From: Microbacterium proteolyticum
GTDB lineage: Bacteria > Actinomycetota > Actinomycetes > Actinomycetales > Microbacteriaceae
Assembly (NCBI RefSeq): GCF_014192415.1
Contig: NZ_JACHXY010000003.1
Span: 58,132 to 122,131, forward strand
Length of the DNA stretch: 64,000 bases
Direction: 5' to 3'
This document shows positions 36,681 through 46,154 of the stretch, one piece after another. Under the pieces are notes generated by a model. It saw only the letters and a list, made by a program, of their open reading frames with translations, was not told the origin of the DNA and did not search any database. A program made the translations under genes and the position numbers. The stretch's first letter is position 1. Every line of letters begins with the position of its first letter.

Positions 36681-38345
36681 ATGACGACGTACACGGTCGC
36701 CGACTACCTGCTCGACCGTCTCGCCGAGGCGGGTGTGCGCCACCTGTTCGGGGTGCCGGGAGACTTCACGCTCGACTTCCTCGACCACGTCGAACGCCAC
36801 CCCGTCGTCGAATGGGTCGGGTGCGCCAATGAGCTCGGCGCCGGGTACGCCGCCGACGGCTACGGACGCCTGCACGGCCTCGGTGCGCTCAGCACGACCT
36901 TCGGCGTCGGTGAGCTCTCGGCGATCAGTGCCGTTGCCGGCAGCTACGCCGAGCATGTGCCCGTCGTCCATGTCGTGGGCGCACCGACCACCGCCGTGCA
37001 GGCCGCCGGTCGGGCGAGTCACCACTCCCTCGGCGACGGCGACTTCGGACACTTCGCCCGCATGACCGCCGAGGTCACCGCCGCGCAAGAGGTGCTGTCG
37101 GCCACCGACGCCCCCGCGCAGATCGACCGCCTCCTCGCCGAGGTGCGTCACCGGCGCCTGCCCGGCTACCTCCTCATCCCGGCCGACGTCGGCGGGGCCC
37201 CGGTCGAACCGCCGTCCTCGCCGCTTCCCGACCCCGACGTCGTCACCGATCCCGTCGTCCTCGCGCGTTTCCGCGACGCCGTCGCCGCCCGCCTCGAGGC
37301 GTCCGACACCGTCGCGGTGCTCGCCGACATCCTCGTGTCGCGTCTCGGCGCCGAAGACGCGCTCCACGGCCTGCTCGGGCATGGGCTCGCCCACGCCTCA
37401 CTGCTCTGGGGCCGCCGCGTCGTCGACGAGTCGGCATCCGGATACCTGGGCTCCTACCTCGGGGCCGCCAGCGCCCCCGCGGTGCGCACCGGCATCGAAG
37501 GGGCCGACCTGCTCGTGCTGGCCGGCGTGCAGTTCACCGACCTCACCACGGGATTCTTCTCGCAGCGCATCGATGCTGCCCGTACGGTCGAGATCCGCGG
37601 CGAACACGCGCGGGTCGGCGACGACGACTACTGCCCCCTGGCGATGCGCGATGCGCTCGACGCCGTCTCCGCCGAGGTGGCGGTGCGCAGCGACCGCCTC
37701 CGTGCACACGACTCCCCGTCGACGCCGACTCCCCCGCGCACTCCGGATGCCGACGGCCCCCTCTCGCAGCGAGCCCTCTGGCATGAGGTGGCGGCGTTCC
37801 TGCGGGAGGGAGACACGGTGCTGGCCGATCAGGGCACCTCGTTCTACGGCATGGCCGGAGAACGGCTCCCCCACGGCGTCGTCTTCGGCGGCCAGCCGCT
37901 GTGGGCTGCGATCGGCTTCACGCTCCCCGCGATCCTCGGTGCCGCCCTCGCGCGGCCCGAGCGACGCCCGGTGCTGCTCATCGGCGACGGTGCGGCACAG
38001 CTGACCGCGGCCGAGCTCGGCACGCTGGTGCGCCATGACGTGCCTGCGGTGATCGTGGTGGTCGACAACGCCGGCTATACCGTCGAGCGCGTGATCCACG
38101 GGCTGCACGAGGAATACAACGACATCGCCGCGTGGGACTGGACGACGCTGTTGGCCGCCATGGACCCTCGGGGCGCGACGACGGGCGTGCGGGTGGACAC
38201 CGTCGAAGATCTGCGACGGGCACTGACCGACGCGCGAACGTCGTCGTCGTTGACGCTCATCCAGGCCGTCGTGCCGCAGGACGACGTGCCTCCCGTGCTC
38301 GCTGATCTCGCCGCGGCGGCCGCCGCCGCGAACCACCGCGCCTGA
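36681..38345 (+). CDS. thiamine-diphosphate 2-keto acid decarboxylase (indolepyruvate/phenylpyruvate type)
   Basis: 554 residues. VADYLLDRLAEAGVRHLFGVPGDFT opens the pyrimidine-binding domain, with the catalytic Glu in CANELGAGYAADGYGR. A central domain follows, then the diphosphate-binding domain with GDGAAQLTAAELGTLVRHDV and the metal-binding Asn in VVVDNAGYTVERV. RASHHSLGDGDFGHF carries the paired His of the pyruvate-decarboxylase branch (two His in R-x-S-H-H). Candidates are indolepyruvate, phenylpyruvate or branched-chain keto acids; sequence alone does not choose. Confidence 0.88.
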   Translation: MTTYTVADYLLDRLAEAGVRHLFGVPGDFTLDFLDHVERHPVVEWVGCANELGAGYAADGYGRLHGLGALSTTFGVGELSAISAVAGSYAEHVPVVHVVGAPTTAVQAAGRASHHSLGDGDFGHFARMTAEVTAAQEVLSATDAPAQIDRLLAEVRHRRLPGYLLIPADVGGAPVEPPSSPLPDPDVVTDPVVLARFRDAVAARLEASDTVAVLADILVSRLGAEDALHGLLGHGLAHASLLWGRRVVDESASGYLGSYLGAASAPAVRTGIEGADLLVLAGVQFTDLTTGFFSQRIDAARTVEIRGEHARVGDDDYCPLAMRDALDAVSAEVAVRSDRLRAHDSPSTPTPPRTPDADGPLSQRALWHEVAAFLREGDTVLADQGTSFYGMAGERLPHGVVFGGQPLWAAIGFTLPAILGAALARPERRPVLLIGDGAAQLTAAELGTLVRHDVPAVIVVVDNAGYTVERVIHGLHEEYNDIAAWDWTTLLAAMDPRGATTGVRVDTVEDLRRALTDARTSSSLTLIQAVVPQDDVPPVLADLAAAAAAANHRA

Positions 38346-38474
38346 GCACCGTCCGTCGCCGGCGCCGCGAGCCCACGCCGGCGGCGAACCCGCCCACGCG
38401 CCCGACGGGACGAGCGTCGTCGAACGGATGCCACTCAGACGCCCGCGCCGCGGAGGCACCCCACCCGACACGGG

Positions 38475-38480
38475 TACCGT
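38475..38480 (+). promoter_or_regulatory. -10 box (TACCGT) of the methyltransferase gene
   Basis: TACCGT ends 6 nt before ATG 38487; probable leaderless start. Confidence 0.5.
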
Positions 38481-38486
38481 TGCACG

Positions 38487-39590
38487 ATGCCTTTCTCGTT
38501 CGATGCCCTCCGCCGCCGCCCCGACCTCGAGGGCCCCGACCTCGTGGCCGTCGACGCCGCTGACCGCCTGATCCTCGACGAGTCGGCCGACGCGCGCGCG
38601 GGCCTCTCCGAGGGGGCCCTGGTCGTCATCGGCGACACGCACGGTGCGCTGACACTGGCCGCGGCGGATGCCGGCGCGCGCGGCATCCGGGTCCATCAGG
38701 ACGAGCTCCTCGGCGAGCAGGCCCTCGCCGCCAACGCCGCCGAAGCGGGGCTCGACTCCGCGTTCACCTCGCACCCCCTCGACGCCGCGCTGCTCGCGGG
38801 GGCGCGCGTGGTGCTCCTGCGCCTCCCGCGTTCCCTGCGGGCGCTCGCGGACATCGCGGGACTCATCGCCCTGCACGCCGACCCCGACGTGGTGGTGTTC
38901 GCCGGCGGACGACTCAAGCACATGACCGTCACCATGAACGACGTGCTGCGCGCCCGCTTCGATCGCGTCGACGTCTCGCACGCCCGGCAGAAGTCCCGTG
39001 TCCTCATCGCCCGTGGTCCCCACGACGGCGGCGAGCCCGTCCCGGAGGCTGCCGAGGTCGACGGTATCCGGGTGCGGGCCTTCGGCGGCGCGTTCGCGGG
39101 GGCGTCGATCGACATCGGCACCCGTCTGCTCCTCGCGCACCTGCCCGAGCCGCGAGCGTCCGAGGCCATCGACCTCGCCTGCGGCACCGGTGTGGTGGCC
39201 GCGGCGCTGGCCGTCCGGCATCCCGCGCTCCGGGTGCTCGCCTGCGATCAGTCGGCGATCGCGGTCGCCTCGGCGCGGGCGACGGCGGCCGCCAACGGCG
39301 TGGAGGATCGCGTGCGGGTGCAGCGCGACGACATGCTGCAGGCGCAAGCGGATGCCACGGCCTCCTTCATCGCGCTGAACCCGCCGTTCCACGCGGGAGC
39401 CGCCGTTGCCGACGGTCTCGCGCCGCGCATGTTCGCGGACGCGGCGCGGGTGCTGCGCGCGGGAGGTGAGCTGTGGACCGTGTGGAACTCCGCCTTGCAG
39501 TACCGCCCGACCCTCGAGCGCGTCGTCGGTCCCACCCGGCAGGTCGCGCGGGACCGCAAGTTCACCGTGACGGTGTCGACGAAGCGCTGA
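38487..39590 (+). CDS. RlmG/RsmC-like rRNA guanine-N2 methyltransferase
   Basis: 367 residues. A degenerate N-terminal methyltransferase-like domain (about 1-165) is followed by an active one with SAM loop AIDLACGTGVVAAALAV and catalytic motif FIALNPPFHAGAAVADGLAPRMF (N-P-P-F). The two-domain layout is that of RlmG and RsmC, which methylate guanine N2 in 23S or 16S rRNA. Which base is modified is not clear. Confidence 0.85.
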   Translation: MPFSFDALRRRPDLEGPDLVAVDAADRLILDESADARAGLSEGALVVIGDTHGALTLAAADAGARGIRVHQDELLGEQALAANAAEAGLDSAFTSHPLDAALLAGARVVLLRLPRSLRALADIAGLIALHADPDVVVFAGGRLKHMTVTMNDVLRARFDRVDVSHARQKSRVLIARGPHDGGEPVPEAAEVDGIRVRAFGGAFAGASIDIGTRLLLAHLPEPRASEAIDLACGTGVVAAALAVRHPALRVLACDQSAIAVASARATAAANGVEDRVRVQRDDMLQAQADATASFIALNPPFHAGAAVADGLAPRMFADAARVLRAGGELWTVWNSALQYRPTLERVVGPTRQVARDRKFTVTVSTKR

Positions 39591-39717
39591 CGGCGACCGG
39601 CTCCGCCCGCATCCGTCTCACCCGGGACGCTCCGCGACGAGGGAGCACCGTGGCGCGTCCGCTGGCGCCGCGCTGCGGCCGAGCGTAGATTCGCAGTCGT
39701 CCACGAGGAGGTGCGGC

Positions 39718-40272
39718 ATGCGGGTGCGCACGATCGCTGCGACGCTCAGCGCCCTGGGCCTGGTCGTCGGTCTGCTCGCGACCGGCCCCGCGGCCACGGC
39801 GGGCATCCCCCGCATTCCTCTGTCGGAGAGCGTGTCGTCACCGCTGCTCGCCGACTGCTCGAGCATCACCGGGAACGGTCGCGGCTACGCCCGGCTCCAC
39901 GACATCGCGTTGTGCGGCGCCGACACCATCCCGCCCGATGAGCCGCTGCGCGTCGAGGCCGTGGGCGGCGAGGAGTGCGGGTCGGCCACCCTCACTCTGA
40001 CCAGTCGGGGCGGTGGGCTTGCGACGGTCTCGTGGCGTGTGGCATCCACCTCGGGACCCATCCTCGACGTCGAACTCGACGCATCGTTCTCGGGCCGGGC
40101 GGGCGGTGCGATACGCCGGTTCTCGGTGCGCGAGCCCTCGCTGCACGCGACGGGTTCCTCGATCGCGCTCCTCGGTCCCGGCCAGGCGACGGCGACGTTG
40201 TCGGGCACCGTCGAGACCTTCACGGCCACCTGCCGCATCGCCCCGGCGAGTGTGCGGGTACACCTGCGCTGA
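39718..40272 (+). CDS. small secreted protein
   Basis: 184 residues, ATG after GAGGAGGTGCGGC. A signal peptide (about 1-28, cleavage near ATAG) precedes a beta-rich domain with four cysteines (in LADCSSIT, ALCGADT, EECGSAT and ATCRIA) that could form two disulfides. No family recognised. It ends before a hairpin shared with the converging DUF3817 gene. Confidence 0.65.
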   Translation: MRVRTIAATLSALGLVVGLLATGPAATAGIPRIPLSESVSSPLLADCSSITGNGRGYARLHDIALCGADTIPPDEPLRVEAVGGEECGSATLTLTSRGGGLATVSWRVASTSGPILDVELDASFSGRAGGAIRRFSVREPSLHATGSSIALLGPGQATATLSGTVETFTATCRIAPASVRVHLR

Positions 40273-40292
40273 CGCCCGGCGCCCTCGCCCGC

Positions 40293-40376
40293 GACACAAC
40301 GCAGGAGTTCCGACGGCACGGGGGCTCGGACCCGCCACGTGCCCACAGCAGATCGGCGGCGTTCCTGCGTCGTGTC
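40293..40376. terminator. long imperfect hairpin between convergent genes
   Basis: GACACAACGCAGGA (40293-40306) pairs with TCCTGCGTCGTGTC (40363-40376) at 13 of 14 positions. GGCACG/CGTGCC nests inside. Probably a bidirectional terminator. Confidence 0.55.
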
Positions 40377-40436
40377 CGTCGTGGCGCGCGACCCCTCACG
40401 GAACCCGCGCCGTATGCGGATCCCGTCCGGCCGGGC

Positions 40437-40901
40437 TCAGCCTTTGCCGCCGGGCGGCCCCACGACGAGCAGCACCACGAATACCACCGCGACGACGGCG
40501 ACCAGCGCGAGCGCCAGGGCCCACGGACGCCGCAGGAAGAAGCGCAGCATCCGATCGATCGGCCGGCGGTCACGCGGGTCGGCGGTCTCGTCGAGCCGCC
40601 ACGCACCGCGGAGTCGTCCGGTGCGGTGCAGCCAGATCTCGGTCGGGACCGTCGCGTAGGGGATGACCGCGCTCACGATGGCCAGGGCCGTCGGTCCGAT
40701 CCCCCACCGCTGGTTCAGCGCGACGAGCACCGCGGTGGCTCCGTAGGCGAGGAACACGAACCCGTGGATGCCACCCCCGATCGTGACCGCGAGGGGCAGG
40801 TCGGCAACGGCGCGCAGGATCAACCCGCCGATCAGCAGGGTCCACGAGACCGCCTCGGCGATCGCGAGCGTACGGAACAGGTTCAGGGGCGTGCGGAACA
40901 C
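40437..40901 (-). CDS. DUF3817 membrane protein
   Basis: 154 residues with four membrane segments. FRTLAIAEAVSWTLLIGGLIL and VTIGGGIHGFVFLAYGATAV, with GIHG near residue 43, match DUF3817. A charged loop (HRTGRLRGAWRLDE) precedes the last helix and a GPPGGKG tail. Role unknown. Confidence 0.8.
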   Translation of the reverse strand: MFRTPLNLFRTLAIAEAVSWTLLIGGLILRAVADLPLAVTIGGGIHGFVFLAYGATAVLVALNQRWGIGPTALAIVSAVIPYATVPTEIWLHRTGRLRGAWRLDETADPRDRRPIDRMLRFFLRRPWALALALVAVVAVVFVVLLVVGPPGGKG

Positions 40902-40984
40902 GTCTCTCCTCGGGCGGGTCGGGAGCTTCCCACCCTACGCAGGGGCGTCGCGCCCGTGCGGACGCTCGCCTCGACGTCGAGGAG

Positions 40985-41104
40985 TCACTCGATGGGCTGA
41001 TCGTCTCCGTCCAGCGACGGATCGGACTTCGCCCCCTCTGCGGCGGTCGTCGTGTCGGGTTCGGGCCCGGGCTCGATCGGGGGCCACTCGCGTTCGGCAT
41101 CCAT
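40985..41104 (-). CDS. possible 39-residue acidic peptide
   Basis: A short reverse-strand frame starts ATGGATGCC (41104) after a purine-rich GGTGGGGTGGG. The product is acidic and proline-rich (EREWPPIEPGPEPD, ending DGDDQPIE). It lies between the DUF3817 and FUSC genes. Similar short acidic ORFs are common in actinobacteria, but expression is unproven. Confidence 0.4.
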   Translation of the reverse strand: MDAEREWPPIEPGPEPDTTTAAEGAKSDPSLDGDDQPIE

Positions 41105-41196
41105 GGACCCACCCCACCAGAGATGGTCGAGCGGATGCCACCGCCTTGACGCGCAGACGCTCATCGGCCTGCCGTGGGTGGAGCCGAGGCGGAGCG

Positions 41197-41202
41197 TAGG
41201 GT
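41197..41202 (+). promoter_or_regulatory. -10 box (TAGGGT) of the FUSC gene
   Basis: TAGGGT ends 6 nt before GTG 41209; probable leaderless start. Confidence 0.5.
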
Positions 41203-41208
41203 GGACGG

Positions 41209-42234
41209 GTGGCGGAAACCCGGGGACGCGTGTGGACCGGGGTCATCCGGGTCGGACCCCGCGCGGGTGATCATCGCGTGGCCGTCCGCGCCGTGCTCAG
41301 CGTCTGCGTCCCCCTTCTCGTCCTGCTGCTGATCGGCCGTCTCGACCTCAGCGTCTACGCCAGCTTCGGCGCCTTCGCCGCGCTGTACGGTCGTGCCGAC
41401 ACGCCCCGCACGCGCGTGCGTATGCAGGCGACGGCTGGCGGCATCCTCGTCGCAGCGATGCTCGTCGGCACCGCCCTCTCGGTCCTCGCGATCCCCGCGC
41501 TGGCCAGTGTGGCGGTCGTCGCCGCCCTCGCCGCCGCGGTGACGCTCTTCGCGTACCGGGCGCAGTGGCATCCGCCGGGGGCGCTGTTCGCCGTCTTCGC
41601 GGCGGGCGCGACCGCCAGTTTCCCCGCCACCGGATCCACCTTCGCGACCGTGCTGATCGTCGGCGGCGCGAGCGTGCTGTGGAGCCTGCTGGTCACGGTC
41701 GTCTTCGTGCTGGCGCGCCGCGGCTCGTGGGCGCGCCCGAGACGGCCCCGCCCACCCATCGGCGCCGTCGCGTGGGAGATGACCGCCACCGTCGGTGTCG
41801 CTGCCCTTCTCGCCGGCATCGCGGGGGCGCTCCTCGTGGGCACGCACTGGTACTGGGCGATGGTGGGAGCCGTCGCGGCCGTCGGCGGGGCGCACGTGAC
41901 GGCACGACTGATCCGCGGGACGCAGCGCCTGGTCGGAACTCTCGTCGGGGTGCTGATCGCGGCGGGACTCCTCGCCCTGCAGCTCCCTCCGTGGCTCACG
42001 ATCGTCGTCGCCGTCGCCCTGCAGGCCGGGGCCGAACTGTTCGTCGGACGCAACTACGGCATCGCGATGCTCTTCATCACCCCTCTGGCGCTGCTGATGA
42101 TCTCGCTGGCCTCTCCCGCGACGCCCGAGATGCTGCTGCGCGACCGCGTGATCGAAACGATCATCGGTGTGGCGGTGGGTACGGTCGTCGCCGTCGTCTC
42201 CGCTGTTCTGCGACGTCGATCCTCGAGGAGCTGA
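41209..42234 (+). CDS. FUSC-family membrane protein (aromatic acid exporter-like)
   Basis: 341 residues. A block of six or so helices (about 25-165) with LDLSVYASFGAFAALYGR and AYRAQWHPPGALFAVFAAG is repeated in a second block with GTHWYWAMVGAVAAVGG and ELFVGRNYGIAMLFITPLALL. This is the FUSC/YccS-like arrangement of half-transporters implicated in efflux of aromatic acids. It is followed 5 nt later by a small membrane protein gene. Confidence 0.82.
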   Translation: MAETRGRVWTGVIRVGPRAGDHRVAVRAVLSVCVPLLVLLLIGRLDLSVYASFGAFAALYGRADTPRTRVRMQATAGGILVAAMLVGTALSVLAIPALASVAVVAALAAAVTLFAYRAQWHPPGALFAVFAAGATASFPATGSTFATVLIVGGASVLWSLLVTVVFVLARRGSWARPRRPRPPIGAVAWEMTATVGVAALLAGIAGALLVGTHWYWAMVGAVAAVGGAHVTARLIRGTQRLVGTLVGVLIAAGLLALQLPPWLTIVVAVALQAGAELFVGRNYGIAMLFITPLALLMISLASPATPEMLLRDRVIETIIGVAVGTVVAVVSAVLRRRSSRS

Positions 42235-42239
42235 TCCCC

Positions 42240-42725
42240 ATGACCGCCGCGACCGCCAAGCCTCTGGGCCACATCGCCGCCGAGCGCATCAGCGCGGGGT
42301 GCTACGGCGCGCTGGTGTCGGCATCCACACTCGTCGGTCTCGGCGGCTCCGATCTCGGGCTGGTCGTCGCGGTCGTCGCGTTGACGAACGTGGTGTACTT
42401 CGCGACCCACGTCTTCGCCTACTCGGTCGGCGATACGTCGGCGGAGCGGCCCTCGAGGATCGTCGCCCACCACCTGCGCGTCAGCGCGCCGATGGTGTCG
42501 GTGACGTTCCTGCCGCTCCTCGTCGTGGTGGTGCTCGTCGCGTTCAGGGTCGACCTGCCGACGGCGCTGCTGTGGGGCGTCGGCGTCGCGATGTCGTATC
42601 TCGTCGTGGTCGCCACCGCCGGAGCACGCCTACGCGGCTCTTCCGGACTCGGCGTCGTGCTGACGGCCATCGGTGCGGCCCTGGTGTCGACCTTGCTGAT
42701 CGTGGCGAAGCTGCTCCTGCACTGA
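42240..42725 (+). CDS. small integral membrane protein
   Basis: 161 residues from ATG 42240 with GAGGAG upstream. Four or five helices; GGSDLGLVVAVVALTNVVYFATHVFAY is distinctive but I cannot name the family. It is translated right after the FUSC protein and may work with it. Confidence 0.65.
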   Translation: MTAATAKPLGHIAAERISAGCYGALVSASTLVGLGGSDLGLVVAVVALTNVVYFATHVFAYSVGDTSAERPSRIVAHHLRVSAPMVSVTFLPLLVVVVLVAFRVDLPTALLWGVGVAMSYLVVVATAGARLRGSSGLGVVLTAIGAALVSTLLIVAKLLLH

Positions 42726-42729
42726 CGAC

Positions 42730-42769
42730 GCCGGTCGCACGGCCCCGGCCCGGCGGGAGGGCGACCGGC
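42730..42769. terminator. hairpin between convergent genes
   Basis: GCCGGTCGC/GCGACCGGC (42730-42738 with 42761-42769), in the 69-bp gap between the small membrane protein gene and the SnoaL-like gene. Confidence 0.6.
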
Positions 42770-42794
42770 CGGCGCCGCGGACCGCGTGCCGTGG

Positions 42795-43232
42795 TCACAC
42801 GGCGGTCGCGGTGTGGTCGCCGTGACGGTGGACGATGCGCCAGAGGCCGTCCTCCCGACGCCACACGTGCGTCACCCGCACCACGAACGTGCGTGGCTCG
42901 TCCCCGTCGACCGACAGGATCCCGCGTTCCCGCCCGGCCGTCATCGCCCAGTCGTCTCCGACGAGCACGCGATCGTACTCCGGTACGAGAGCTCCGCCGT
43001 GGAACCGCCGGGCCACCGCCCGCAGGGTCGACTCCACCTCCGCAGCGGTCGTCGCGTGCGTGCCGAATCCGCCCATCAGGGTGGCATCGTCGGTCGGCGT
43101 CCACAGCGCTGCGAACGGTCGCGGGTCGCCGTGGCCCATGGCGTCCAGAGCGTCCGCGACCGCGCGCAGCGCATCGTCGAAGGGCTGCGGCGACTGCGCT
43201 GCCGACGTGTCGCCGAGGTGTCCGCTCGTCAT
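42795..43232 (-). CDS. SnoaL-like / DUF4440 NTF2-fold protein
   Basis: 145 residues from ATG 43232. DALDAMGHGDPRPFAALWTPTDDATLMGGFG and VRVTHVWRREDGLWRIVHRHGD are the N-terminal helix-strand and the C-terminal strands of the cone-shaped NTF2 fold used by SnoaL/DUF4440 proteins. Function cannot be told; many members are small enzymes or binding proteins. Confidence 0.78.
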   Translation of the reverse strand: MTSGHLGDTSAAQSPQPFDDALRAVADALDAMGHGDPRPFAALWTPTDDATLMGGFGTHATTAAEVESTLRAVARRFHGGALVPEYDRVLVGDDWAMTAGRERGILSVDGDEPRTFVVRVTHVWRREDGLWRIVHRHGDHTATAV

Positions 43233-43291
43233 GGACACATCATCCCGTGTCGCGGCGCGGAGCACCTCGGCGCGTGACAGGGTGGATTCCC

Positions 43292-44140
43292 GTGACCCCT
43301 CCTCCCCCGATGCCCGAACTCACCGTGGTCGGCGCGATCAACGTCGACCTCACCGCCCGCGTCGAACGGGCCCCCGCGGCCGGCGAGACCGTCGCCGACG
43401 GCGTACTGCACCGCGGACCCGGCGGCAAGGGCGCCAATCAGGCCGTCGCCGCCGCCCGGCTCGGAGCCGCCGTGCGGTTGATCGGTGCCGTGGGCGACGA
43501 CGCCGAGGGGCGTGGCATCCGGGAGCGGCTCGCCCGCGACGGTGTGGATGCCACCGGCGTCCAGACCTCGGATGCCGCCACCGGCACGGCCCTCATCGTC
43601 GTCGATGCGACGGGTGAGAACTCGATCGTCGTGTGCGCCGGCGCGAACGCGGCGATCGACGCCGGTGCGCTCGACGTCGAGGCCGGTGCCGCGGTGCTCA
43701 TGCAGCTGGAGGTGTCGGATGCCGTGGTCGCGGCCGCCGCAGAGGCCGCCGGATTCTTCGCCCTCAACGCCGCCCCCGCACGTCCGCTCCCCGCGGGGGT
43801 GTTCGAGCAGTGCGACCTGGTCATCGTCAACGAGACGGAGTACGCGCAGCTGCCCGAGGTCCACGACGCGCCTCTTCTGTGCGTCACCCTCGGCGCCGAG
43901 GGGGCGCGGCTGTACCGTCACGGCGAGCTTGCGGCATCGGCCCCCGGGGTGGTGACGACCGCGGTCAACACCGTCGGGGCAGGAGATGCGTTCTGCGCGG
44001 CGCTCGTCGTGAGCCTGCTGCGCGGCGACACTCCCGACGACGCGCTGACGCGAGCGTGCGCCGTCGGCGCGGTGGCCGTCGCCGACGAGGCCTCGCAACC
44101 CGCGCTTGAGCACCTCGACGCCTACGGGGTGCAGCGATGA
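43292..44140 (+). CDS. rbsK: PfkB-family kinase, probable ribokinase
   Basis: 282 residues from GTG 43292; ATG 43310 would shorten it by six and neither has a clear ribosome site. VVGAINVDLTARV and HRGPGGKGANQAVAAARLG are PfkB signature 1. TTAVNTVGAGDAFCAALVVSLL is signature 2, with the catalytic Asp in G-A-G-D. The protein fits ribokinase in length and in the NVDL start. Its stop overlaps the nucleoside hydrolase start (ATGA), so ribose released from nucleosides is probably phosphorylated here. Confidence 0.88.
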   Translation: MTPPPPMPELTVVGAINVDLTARVERAPAAGETVADGVLHRGPGGKGANQAVAAARLGAAVRLIGAVGDDAEGRGIRERLARDGVDATGVQTSDAATGTALIVVDATGENSIVVCAGANAAIDAGALDVEAGAAVLMQLEVSDAVVAAAAEAAGFFALNAAPARPLPAGVFEQCDLVIVNETEYAQLPEVHDAPLLCVTLGAEGARLYRHGELAASAPGVVTTAVNTVGAGDAFCAALVVSLLRGDTPDDALTRACAVGAVAVADEASQPALEHLDAYGVQR

Positions 44141-45063
44141 CCCGCCGCCCGATCCTCGTCGACTGCGACACCGGCATCGACGATGCCCTCGCCCTCGCGT
44201 ATCTGCTCGCCGAGCCCGCGGTCGAGATCGTCGGCGTCACCACGGTCTCCGGGAACACGGATGCCGCCCGCGCGGCCGCCAACACCCTGTCGCTCTTCGA
44301 GTTGGCCGGCGCGGACGACATCCCGGTCGCCGTCGGCGCCCACGACTTCCGCGGCCGCGCGTACGCGGGCGGCGCTCCCCACGTGCACGGCGACGACGGG
44401 GTCGGCGGCATCGCCCTGACCGCGTCGGCACGTGCCCACGATGCTCGCGCCGCCGTCGAGCTGATCGACCACCTGGCATCCCGGCATCCGGATCTCACCG
44501 TGCTCGCGCTGGGGCCCCTGACAAACCTCGCGGCCTACGCCGAGGCGCCGGGCGTCGCCCGATTCGATCGCCTCGTCGTCATGGGCGGCGCGTTCGCGCA
44601 TTCGGGCAACGTCACGGCATGGGCCGAGGCGAACATCCACAACGACCCCGAGGCCGCCGCCGTGGTGTTCGCCCAGGACTGGGACACCACCCTCGTCCCC
44701 CTCGACGTGACCATGACGCAGACCCTGGATGCCACCGACCTCGTTCGTCTCGAAGCGATCCCCGGTGCGCTGCCCCAGGCGTTGGCCGCGATGCTGCCGC
44801 TCTACCTCGACTTCTACGCCGGGCGCGTCTTCCCCGACCGCCGCTGCGCCCTGCACGATCCGCTGGCGGCGATGGTCGCGGCGGGGGTGCTGCGGGGCGT
44901 GAGCGTCTCGTCGGGTCACGTGGACGTGCGGCTCGAGCGTGGTGAGCGCGGACGCACGGTGTCGTCGCGCGGCTCGTCGACGCAGCGGTGGGTGCGCGGC
45001 ATGGAGGGGTCGGCCGTCGAAGTTCTGCTGGGGCGGCTGGAGGGGCGGGAGTGGCCGGGCTGA
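44137..45063 (+). CDS. inosine-uridine-type nucleoside hydrolase
   Basis: 308 residues. The N-terminal calcium site PILVDCDTGIDDALAL has the full D-x-D-x-x-x-D-D motif. LTVLALGPLTNLA, MGGAFAHSGNVTAWAEANIHNDPEAA and the late CALHDPLAAMVAAG, with the general-acid His, complete the fold. It splits the N-glycosidic bond of a ribonucleoside. Coupling to ribokinase forms a short nucleoside salvage pathway. Confidence 0.93.
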   Translation: MTRRPILVDCDTGIDDALALAYLLAEPAVEIVGVTTVSGNTDAARAAANTLSLFELAGADDIPVAVGAHDFRGRAYAGGAPHVHGDDGVGGIALTASARAHDARAAVELIDHLASRHPDLTVLALGPLTNLAAYAEAPGVARFDRLVVMGGAFAHSGNVTAWAEANIHNDPEAAAVVFAQDWDTTLVPLDVTMTQTLDATDLVRLEAIPGALPQALAAMLPLYLDFYAGRVFPDRRCALHDPLAAMVAAGVLRGVSVSSGHVDVRLERGERGRTVSSRGSSTQRWVRGMEGSAVEVLLGRLEGREWPG

Positions 45064-45076
45064 TGCAGCCGGCCGG

Positions 45077-45124
45077 AATGACGAAGGGCGCCGCGCGCTT
45101 GTTCGCGCGGCGCCCTTCGTCATT
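45077..45124. terminator. bidirectional terminator, perfect 21-bp stem
   Basis: 45077-45097 pairs with 45104-45124 without a mismatch around a 6-nt loop. TTTT follows on the forward strand. It ends the nucleoside operon and, 7 nt past the nrdF stop, the nrdHIEF operon. Confidence 0.93.
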
Positions 45125-45130
45125 TTCGGA

Positions 45131-46132
<1,002 letters not shown>

Positions 46133-46154
46133 TCAGTCGGGGGGTGTCAGCGGC